Assembly: GCA_910577065.1 (NCBI GenBank)
Contig: CAJTLD010000073.1
Span: 6,672-13,340, forward strand
From: an uncultured Lachnospiraceae bacterium
GTDB taxonomy: Bacteria; Bacillota; Clostridia; Lachnospirales; Lachnospiraceae
DNA length: 6,669 nt
Direction of reading: 5' to 3'
In this document: in pieces, positions 1 to 5,277 of the stretch
Layout: each line of letters starts with the position of its first letter
Position numbering within the stretch: the stretch's first letter is position 1
Program-made: the position numbers and the translations under genes
Notes under the pieces: generated by a model
Databases searched by the model: none
Told to the model about the DNA's origin: nothing
What the model saw: only the letters and a program-made list of their open reading frames with translations

Positions 1-1
1 C

Positions 2-1507
2 CGCCTTTTGGCTCCTTATTTCAGTTCCTCCCAGATCGTATGGACGATTATTATCGGGACGATTATGATTGCCATGGCGCTTGGCAATATCTACGGCGGA
101 AGGTACGCAGACAAAAATCCCGATCCGGACAGGCTGTATGGAAGGATCCTGCTTGCAGCCATTTGGATTGCATGTATTCCCGTTGCCGGGAAATATATTA
201 TTCTTGCCATTTCGGCAGTATTGATCTTTACGGTAAATTCCAATTTCTTAATTTGGGCCGGCTTTCTGGCATGTATGGCCATATTTGTATTCCCGCTGTT
301 TTTGCTGGGGACGGTAACGCCGTCTCTGGTGAAATATACGGTGGACAGCCTTGCAGACAACGGAAAAACCGTCGGCATGCTAAATGCTTCCAACACCATC
401 GGAAGTATTTTGGGAACATTCCTGCCAACTTTTGTAACGATCCCGGCTGTGGGGACTTCCGTTACTTTTTTGGTATTTGCCGGGATACTGCTGTGTTTGT
501 CCGTCCTTTACTTTGTAAAATCCAAAACAGGAGGCAGGCGGATTGCTGTGGGGATACTGCTGTTTTTGGTTTGCTGTGCGGCCGGCCATTTTGACAGCTT
601 TGCATTTTGGGAAACCGATCTTGCTTATGAAGGGGAATCTGTCTACAATTACCTGCAGGTCCGGGAAACCGATACGGACATGATACTTTCTACCAACGTA
701 TTGTTTGGCGTGCAGTCGATTCTGAAAAAAGACGGCGGCTTAACGGGAATGTATTACGATTATGCCCTGGCGGCCCCGCTGATGGCGGATGTCATGGAAA
801 AAGAGGAGTTTCGCGTACTTATTCTCGGAAACGGCACCGGAACGTTTGCGTCGCAGTGCAGGGCATATTTTTCCAACACGCAGGTGCAGGGTGTGGAAAT
901 TGACGGCAAAATCACCGGGCTGGCCCGGCAGTATTTTAAGATGCCGAAAGACGTAGAGGTTGTTACTTATGACGGGCGCGCTTTTTTAAATGTTACGGAT
1001 CAGACATATGACGTGATTATGGTGGACGCATACCAGGATATTACGATACCGTTTCAAATGTCCTCCGTCGAGTTTTTTACCCTGGTAAAAGAACATCTGG
1101 ATGAAGACGGCGTGATGGTTGTAAATATGAATATGCGGGGGCGGAAAGAAGGGAATATCAACCAGTATCTTGCAGATACGATTTCTTCCGTATTCCAGGA
1201 AGTATATACCGCAGATGTGCCTGGTTCCACCAACCGGGAACTGTATGCGTCGGATTCTGGCCGGATGCTTTCTGTTTTTGATTCAAACCGGCAAAAGCTT
1301 TCCGAACCGGCGCTTGTTCGGATGATGGAACAGGTGTCGTCTGCCGTGGGGGCGTACCGGGCCGGGGATTATCTGATGACGGACGATAAAGCGCCGGTGG
1401 AACTTCTGGGGATGCAGGTGATTGACGATCTGATTTTTGAAGAGGCGGCTTATTATAAAAAGATCTTTCGGGAAAAAGGGATTTCTGGCCTGTTCAAGAG
1501 CCTTTGA
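2..1507 (+). CDS. Membrane protein with spermidine-synthase-like C-terminal domain (5' end missing)
   Basis: The frame is open to the left edge, and the residues before and after the TTG at 8 (RLLAPYF) read like the first-helix region of this family, so the TTG is internal and the start lies upstream. The first third is hydrophobic, with about five or six membrane segments between roughly 30 and 595, and an MFS-like loop GNIYGGRYADK. The second half is a Rossmann methyltransferase/aminopropyltransferase fold: GNGTGT (from 827) in the nucleotide-binding loop, GVEID (890-904) with the acidic residue that holds the ribose, DGR (971-979), and DAYQD (1025-1039) where true spermidine synthases have a D-x-x-D-P catalytic loop. 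The fold assignment is firm. The substrate is not: the degenerate glycine loop and the changed catalytic loop mean aminopropyl transfer to putrescine is unproven. It ends with TGA at 1505-1507 and has no + strand terminator with a T-run behind it. Confidence 0.85.
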   Translation, partial: RLLAPYFSSSQIVWTIIIGTIMIAMALGNIYGGRYADKNPDPDRLYGRILLAAIWIACIPVAGKYIILAISAVLIFTVNSNFLIWAGFLACMAIFVFPLFLLGTVTPSLVKYTVDSLADNGKTVGMLNASNTIGSILGTFLPTFVTIPAVGTSVTFLVFAGILLCLSVLYFVKSKTGGRRIAVGILLFLVCCAAGHFDSFAFWETDLAYEGESVYNYLQVRETDTDMILSTNVLFGVQSILKKDGGLTGMYYDYALAAPLMADVMEKEEFRVLILGNGTGTFASQCRAYFSNTQVQGVEIDGKITGLARQYFKMPKDVEVVTYDGRAFLNVTDQTYDVIMVDAYQDITIPFQMSSVEFFTLVKEHLDEDGVMVVNMNMRGRKEGNINQYLADTISSVFQEVYTADVPGSTNRELYASDSGRMLSVFDSNRQKLSEPALVRMMEQVSSAVGAYRAGDYLMTDDKAPVELLGMQVIDDLIFEEAAYYKKIFREKGISGLFKSL

Positions 1508-1514
1508 TTTTGGA

Positions 1515-1635
1515 TAAAAAAGGAAGCCCCTGGCATACGCGTTGGCTGCCGGGGCTTCCAGGGGAGGATAAGTATTCTTGCATCTTTTGTGATTGTTCCC
1601 AATGAGCGGTGGGGGATAATTCCTCATTGGGAACA
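1515..1635 (-). ncRNA. Putative C-rich small regulatory RNA
   Basis: Inferred from signals read leftward: a TATACT/TATAAT region at 1646-1636, a 5' hairpin from the inverted repeat at 1592-1637, a linker of about 32 nt, and a terminator hairpin with six T at 1516-1559. The predicted RNA is about 115-120 nt; the exact 5' end is uncertain, because a start dictated by the box at 1641-1636 would fall inside the hairpin arm and shorten the stem to about 9 bp. The hairpin loop contains ATCCCCCACC and the linker contains ATCCTCCCC, both able to pair with Shine-Dalgarno sequences. No convincing protein is encoded. I do not recognise it as a known RNA family, and it is not shaped like 6S RNA, since the two ends do not pair. 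The alternative is that these are unrelated 3' UTR structures of the + strand gene. Confidence 0.4.
1516..1559 (-). terminator. Intrinsic terminator acting on leftward transcripts
   Basis: The arms GGAAGCCCC (1522-1530) and GGGGCTTCC (1551-1559) pair perfectly. The stem extends inward by GGCA/TGCC across one bulged base, leaving an 11-base loop. Six A residues at 1516-1521 become a TTTTTT tract directly after the stem on the minus strand. On the + strand the stem is followed by AGGGGAGG, with no T-run, so the terminator polarity is leftward although the adjacent coding gene runs rightward. It may still slow or protect the 3' end of the + strand gene as a plain hairpin. Confidence 0.7.
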
Positions 1636-1637
1636 AT
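1592..1637. repeat. Perfect 15-bp inverted repeat with 16-base loop
   Basis: ATTGTTCCCAATGAG (1592-1606) is the exact reverse complement of CTCATTGGGAACAAT (1623-1637). The intervening bases 1607-1622 are G-rich on the + strand and C-rich on the minus strand. Neither strand has a T-run directly after it, so it is not an intrinsic terminator by itself. I favour the 5' hairpin of the putative minus-strand RNA; a protein-binding operator is possible but the spacing is long for one. Confidence 0.85.
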
Positions 1638-1646
1638 TATAGTATA
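1636..1646 (-). promoter_or_regulatory. Possible leftward -10 region
   Basis: On the minus strand this reads TATACTATAAT, two overlapping -10-like hexamers (TATACT and a perfect TATAAT). It faces the putative small RNA. No good -35 hexamer lies 16-18 bases upstream; the closest candidates, around 1659-1670, match the consensus poorly. AT-rich sequence gives such boxes by chance, so this is weak without transcript data. Confidence 0.35.
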
Positions 1647-1713
1647 GACCCCAAAACGGAAGTTTATACATTTGTTTTTGGATTTGGTCACATTTTTTTT
1701 AAAATTCAAAGTA

Positions 1714-1742
1714 TTGTATTCTATATGCCGTTCGACTATAAT
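1714..1742 (+). promoter_or_regulatory. Sigma-A-type promoter for the lipoprotein gene
   Basis: TTGTAT (1714-1719) and TATAAT (1737-1742) are separated by exactly 17 bases. The -10 box is perfect; the -35 box matches the consensus mainly in its TTG. Transcription would begin near 1749, giving a leader of about 75 bases before the ATG at 1823. No operator or riboswitch is evident in that leader. Confidence 0.6.
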
Positions 1743-1806
1743 GATCAGAAAGCCGAATATGGTTTTTCTGTTGATGTTTTGAAATAATCATGAACACATT
1801 TTTAAG

Positions 1807-1814
1807 AAAAGAGG
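1807..1814 (+). promoter_or_regulatory. Ribosome binding site that sets the lipoprotein start
   Basis: AAAAGAGG ends 8 bases before the ATG at 1823. The in-frame ATG at 1790 has no comparable site in front of it, and using it would add 11 residues before a normal signal peptide. The start at 1823 is therefore preferred. Confidence 0.65.
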
Positions 1815-1822
1815 TTTTGTAT

Positions 1823-2824
1823 ATGAAGAAAAAAAGATATTTTGGCCTTGTATTTATTATGTGTGCAGTTCTGTTGTCTGCCGGATGCCAGAATGGCGGG
1901 ACAAATTCTTCCGGCAGCGCGGAAACAGAGCAGGAAGTACAGGAAACGGAACACAAGTCAGAGGTGAGGTCTGCATTTGTGGAAGAAAAAGTAACGGAAC
2001 TACTGGAACCTGCGGAAGAAGAACTTCCGGAAGCAGATACGTCTTCCATGGACGATACGCAGGCAGAGACCGAAACCGAAACGGAAACCGGGACAGCGCC
2101 GGAAACAGAAACCGAAACAGAAACAGAGACGGAAACAGAAACCGAAACGGAGACCGAGATAAACGGCGTCAAAGCAATTATAGCTTCCGAAAAGACGTTT
2201 GACTATGTTGCGCTCGGCAATTCCGTGACCTGCAATGATGTCGCGGAAGGCAACTGGTGGGGCAGTTGGGGCATGGCTGCTTCTTCCGAACAAAAAGATT
2301 ACATACATCTGGTGGCAAGCTGGCTGGGCGGACAGACGCCGAAATCCGTTACGACTACCGTTTTGGATTTAAAGAAATGGGAAGTGGCGCAGGATCGCAA
2401 TGCCATACTGGCAGACTATGAGGGGTATTTTAATGAGCATACGGATCTGGTCACCATACAGACCGGGGAAAATATTACATCCTTTAAAGAAACCTTAGGC
2501 GGCGATTACACCAACCTGGTGAAGCTGATTAAGGAAAAGGCTCCGAATGCGCAGATTCTGATGCTGGGCGAGACGCTCTGGCCGTCTGAGGATATCGAAG
2601 CGGCCAAACGGGGGGCGTGCGCGGCTTACGGCGTCCCGTTTATTGAAATGACAGACTTTTTAAACGGTTACGAAGCGTTTTACCGTTCCGCGCTTGGAGC
2701 AGTGGTATCCGGTGCGGACGGCGGGCAGCATACGATTACAAACGAAGTCGTGGCGGCGCATCCGAACGACGAAGGGATGGCGTGCATCGCCCAGCTGGTA
2801 ATCAACCATATCAACGTACATTAG
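1823..2824 (+). CDS. SGNH/GDSL-hydrolase-like lipoprotein
   Basis: A 333-residue exported protein. Residues 1-22 are a lipoprotein signal: a Lys/Arg start, a hydrophobic core, then LLSAGC with Cys22 as the likely lipidated residue, which would anchor it to the outer face of the membrane. Residues 23-113 are a low-complexity, acidic linker ending in a Thr-Glu repeat. The catalytic domain runs from about 125 to the end. It has block I as GNS with the nucleophile Ser134, the family-typical WWGSWGMAAS stretch, GEN (215-217) resembling the Gly-x-Asn block, and His313 in HPNDEGM. The usual Asp three residues before the His is Val310, so the triad is incomplete or uses another acid. Likely an esterase or acetyl-hydrolase acting on a cell-surface glycan; the substrate cannot be told from sequence. 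It has its own promoter, and no clear terminator separates it from hydC 88 bases downstream. Confidence 0.85.
   Translation: MKKKRYFGLVFIMCAVLLSAGCQNGGTNSSGSAETEQEVQETEHKSEVRSAFVEEKVTELLEPAEEELPEADTSSMDDTQAETETETETGTAPETETETETETETETETETEINGVKAIIASEKTFDYVALGNSVTCNDVAEGNWWGSWGMAASSEQKDYIHLVASWLGGQTPKSVTTTVLDLKKWEVAQDRNAILADYEGYFNEHTDLVTIQTGENITSFKETLGGDYTNLVKLIKEKAPNAQILMLGETLWPSEDIEAAKRGACAAYGVPFIEMTDFLNGYEAFYRSALGAVVSGADGGQHTITNEVVAAHPNDEGMACIAQLVINHINVH
2066..2158 (+). repeat. Glu-Thr dipeptide repeat region
   Basis: Thirteen Glu-Thr units, four then nine, are split by Gly-Thr-Ala-Pro (residues 82-112 of the lipoprotein). Codons vary between GAA and GAG and between ACA, ACC and ACG, so the DNA is only an imperfect hexanucleotide repeat. 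The likely role is an extended spacer that holds the hydrolase domain away from the membrane, through or beyond the cell wall. Copy number could vary between strains. Confidence 0.9.
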
Positions 2825-2902
2825 GCGGCACGTCCCATTCGGTACGGGGCAGACGCGCTCTGAGAATGATTCAGCGGCCTTACGTAAATAAATACACAAG
2901 AT

Positions 2903-2907
2903 GGAGG
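2903..2907 (+). promoter_or_regulatory. Ribosome binding site that sets the hydC start
   Basis: GGAGG sits 5 bases before the ATG at 2913. The earlier in-frame ATG at 2901 overlaps this site and has no Shine-Dalgarno sequence of its own, so translation most likely begins at 2913. Confidence 0.7.
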
Positions 2908-2912
2908 TTTTT

Positions 2913-3392
2913 ATGTTAGAACAATCTTACTATGACAAGGCAGATGAAATCATCAGCCAGCATGGGACGGTGCAGCGGTTTTTGATTCCGATTATCCAGG
3001 ATATCCAAAGCTATTACCGCTATCTGCCGCCGGAGCTTTTAAGCTACGTGGCAAAGCGGCTTGGCATCAATGAAGCGAAAGCATACAGTGTGGCGACCTT
3101 TTACGAGAATTTTTCCTTTGAAGCGAAGGGGAAATATGTAATCCGGGTATGCGACGGTACGGCGTGCCATGTGCGCAAGTCGACCGCGATTTTGGATCAA
3201 ATCTACAAGGAAACCGGGCTTGGCAAAGGCAGACATACGACGGACGACATGCTCTTTACGTTAGAAACCGTATCCTGCCTCGGGGCATGCGGCTTAGCCC
3301 CGGTGCTTACGGTCAACGACGTGGTGCATCCTGCTATGACGCCGGAAAAGGTACATGAACTGTTTGAAGAATTGAGAGGTGCAAAAGGGTAA
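2913..3392 (+). CDS. hydC: [FeFe] hydrogenase subunit HydC, NuoE-like [2Fe-2S] protein
   Basis: A 159-residue protein of the 24-kDa NuoE/thioredoxin-like ferredoxin family, of normal length. An N-terminal helical part (about 1-70) contains the family-typical YLPPELLSYVAKRLGI and YSVATFYENF. The thioredoxin-like fold follows, with four cluster ligands: Cys80 and Cys85 (CDGTAC), and Cys122 and Cys126 (CLGAC). In bifurcating hydrogenases this subunit sits beside the flavin subunit and takes part in electron transfer with it. It is the first gene of a tight hydC-hydB-hydA set: its TAA is directly followed by the hydB ATG. The promoter is unclear. A weak TGAGAA / TAAATA pair at 2861-2890 is possible, and readthrough from the lipoprotein gene is equally possible. 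Confidence 0.93.
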   Translation: MLEQSYYDKADEIISQHGTVQRFLIPIIQDIQSYYRYLPPELLSYVAKRLGINEAKAYSVATFYENFSFEAKGKYVIRVCDGTACHVRKSTAILDQIYKETGLGKGRHTTDDMLFTLETVSCLGACGLAPVLTVNDVVHPAMTPEKVHELFEELRGAKG

Positions 3393-5265
3393 ATGAGAAT
3401 CGAAAACAGAGAAGCTTTGGATAAAAGAAGAAAAGAAGCAAAAGAGGCAATGAAGCGCCCGGCGCACCGGATTTTAGTCTGTGCCGGAACGGGCTGTCTG
3501 GCCGGCGGTTCCGCCAAAATATACGACCGCTTTTCGGAGCTTGCGGCGGGGAAGGGACGACGTTTCGGTGGAATTTGGCGCGGAAATTGCCCATGCCGAG
3601 GTAAAGCGCAGCGGCTGCCACGGGTTTTGCGAAATGGGCCCGCTTGTGCGGATTGAGCCGAAGAATTACCTGTATGTTAAGGTAAAGGAAGAAGACTGCG
3701 ACGAGATTTTTGAAACGTCCATCCAAAACGATCTTCCGGTGGAACGGCTATTGTATGAAGCGGACGGCGTAAAATACGAGACGCAGGAGAAAATCCCGTT
3801 TTATGAGAAGCAGACGCGCCTGGTACTGAAAAACTGCGGCCATATTGACGCGGAAAATATCGACGAATACCTTGCCGTAGGCGGTTATCAGGCGTTAGAG
3901 AAAGCGCTGTTTGAACTGACGCCGCAGGCGGTTGTGGAGGAAATATCAGAGTCCAATTTAAGGGGACGCGGCGGCGGCGGTTTTCAGACCGGATATAAAT
4001 GGAAGCAGGTGGCGCGCCAGAAGGAAGCGGACAAGTATATCGTCTGCAACGGGGACGAGGGCGATCCCGGCGCATTTATGGACCGCAGCGTGATGGAAGG
4101 CGATCCGCACAAAATGTTAGAGGGGATGATGATTGCAGGCTATGCCGTCGGCGCGCAGAACGGCTATATCTATGTGCGCGCGGAATATCCGCTTGCCATC
4201 AGCCGCTTAAAGCTTGCGATTGCACAGGCCGAGGAAGCGGGGCTTTTGGGCGATCGTATTTTGGGTACGGATTTTAGCTTCCGGGTACATATTAACCGCG
4301 GCGCGGGCGCGTTTGTCTGCGGGGAAGGAAGCGCTTTGACCGCGTCCATCGAGGGCGAGCGCGGGATGCCGAGAACTAAGCCTCCCAGAACCGTAGAACA
4401 GGGGCTGTTTGCAAAGCCCACCGTGTTAAACAACGTGGAGACGTATGCCAATGTGCCGATGATTATCAACGAGGGCGCCGCCTGGTACCGTACCATAGGA
4501 ACCGAAGGAAGCCCCGGCACCAAAGCGTTTGCATTGACCGGAAGCGTGAAGAATACCGGGTTAATCGAAGTGCCGATGGGCACCAACCTGCGTAAAATCG
4601 TATACGATATCGGCGGCGGGGTCAAAAACGACGTGCCGTTTAAGGCCGTGCAGATCGGCGGGCCGTCCGGCGGCTGTCTGGTGACAAGCAATCTGGAGGT
4701 TGCTCTGGATTTTGATTCCTTAAAGAAGCTAAACGCCATGATTGGCTCCGGCGGGCTTGTGGTTATGGATGAAAATACGTGTATGGTGGAAGTGGCCCGT
4801 TTCTTTATGAATTTCACCCAGAACGAAAGCTGCGGCAAATGCGTGCCGTGCCGCGAGGGGACGAAACGGATGCTGGATATTTTAGAGGATATCGTTGCCG
4901 GGAAAGGGACGAAGGAATCGCTTCAGACCTTAGAAGAGCTTGGGGAAGCGATTACCAATACGGCGCTCTGCGGGCTGGGCAAAAGCGCGGCGCTCCCGGT
5001 GCTTTCCACGCTTCGTAATTTCAGGGAGGAATATCTGGATCACGTAGAAGGAAAACGCTGCAAAACCGGCACATGCCAGGCGCTGATGCAGTACAAAATC
5101 AAACCGGATTTGTGTAAGGGGTGCTCCAAGTGTGCAAGAAACTGCCCGGTCAGCGCAATCAGCGGCAAAATAAAGGAACCTTTTGTAATCGATCAGGGGT
5201 TGTGCATCAAATGCGGCAGCTGTCTGGATAACTGCCCGTTCGGCGCGATTGTGAAAGAAAGTTAG
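3393..5265 (+). CDS. hydB: [FeFe] hydrogenase subunit HydB, NuoF-like, FMN/NAD(P)H-binding; frameshifted as written
   Basis: As written the gene is in two frames: 3393 to about 3550, then about 3551 to 5265. Dropping one G from the GGGG at 3548-3551 gives a continuous 623-residue protein with the join AAGRDDVSVEF. Residue numbers here follow that corrected form. Domains in order: a thioredoxin-like [2Fe-2S] domain (Cys30, Cys35, Cys75, Cys79); the NuoF core with the FMN loop GRGGGGF (191-197), CNGDEGDPGA (from 218) and the nucleotide site GAGAFVCGEGSAL (from 303); a SLBB region; a [4Fe-4S] site CGKCVPC (480-486) with Cys526; and two C-terminal ferredoxin clusters (Cys574/577/580/584 and 604/607/610/614). 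This layout is the HydB type of electron-bifurcating hydrogenases, which exchanges electrons with NAD(P)H and ferredoxin. A GTG at 3481 opens the second frame, but it has no ribosome binding site and would lose Cys30 and Cys35. The ATG at 3393 abuts the hydC stop and is probably translationally coupled. Confidence 0.9.
3548..3551 (+). other. Frameshift site in hydB (one extra base in GGGG)
   Basis: Upstream the frame encodes a normal HydB N-terminus with CAGTGC; downstream, one base over, it continues with GCHGFCEMGP, the second half of the same [2Fe-2S] site. Both halves match the family, so the break lies between about 3535 and 3565. The only short run there that gives a natural join when shortened by one base is GGGG. 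Without correction the first frame stops after 87 codons, at 3656. It is either a sequencing/assembly error or a real recent mutation. Confidence 0.8.
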
Positions 5266-5269
5266 GAGG
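5264..5269 (+). promoter_or_regulatory. hydA ribosome binding site overlapping the hydB stop
   Basis: AGGAGG begins inside the TAG stop of hydB (5263-5265) and ends 8 bases before the hydA ATG at 5278. This is a near-ideal site and implies a shared messenger, with strong hydA translation that does not depend on the hydB reading frame. Confidence 0.85.
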
Positions 5270-5277
5270 AACGAAAG

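Noticed and set aside
1515..1635. Identity as 6S RNA or a riboswitch
   Set aside because: The ends do not pair to form a long 6S-like rod, and no known ligand-binding core was recognised; it also does not lead into a minus-strand gene.
1592..1637. Inverted repeat as a miniature transposon or insertion-sequence end
   Set aside because: The arms are only 16 bases apart, so nothing lies between them, and there is no transposase fragment or clear target-site duplication.
1283..1709. Minus-strand open frames across the gap (about 117 and 71 codons)
   Set aside because: They run through both hairpins and the end of the membrane-protein gene, are Pro/Asn-rich with no recognisable motif, and have no convincing ribosome binding site.
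1790..1822. ATG at 1790 as the lipoprotein start
   Set aside because: No Shine-Dalgarno sequence precedes it, and it would place 11 extra residues before an otherwise standard lipoprotein signal.
1699..2172. Minus-strand 157-codon frame with a long Ser-Val repeat
   Set aside because: It is the antisense reading of the Glu-Thr repeat in the lipoprotein gene; it has no credible domain, and the + strand protein is well supported.
3548..3551. Programmed frameshifting or transcript slippage in hydB
   Set aside because: Four G is too short for known slippage, and no stop codon, slippery heptamer or strong downstream hairpin was seen at the site. A read error or mutation is simpler.
4170..4838. 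Minus-strand 222-codon frame inside hydB
   Set aside because: Antisense shadow of a strongly conserved coding region; no start signals and no family resemblance.
3481..5265. Taking GTG at 3481 as the true hydB start
   Set aside because: There is no ribosome binding site before it, its first 25 or so residues do not match the family, and it would drop Cys30 and Cys35, which are encoded in the other frame just upstream.
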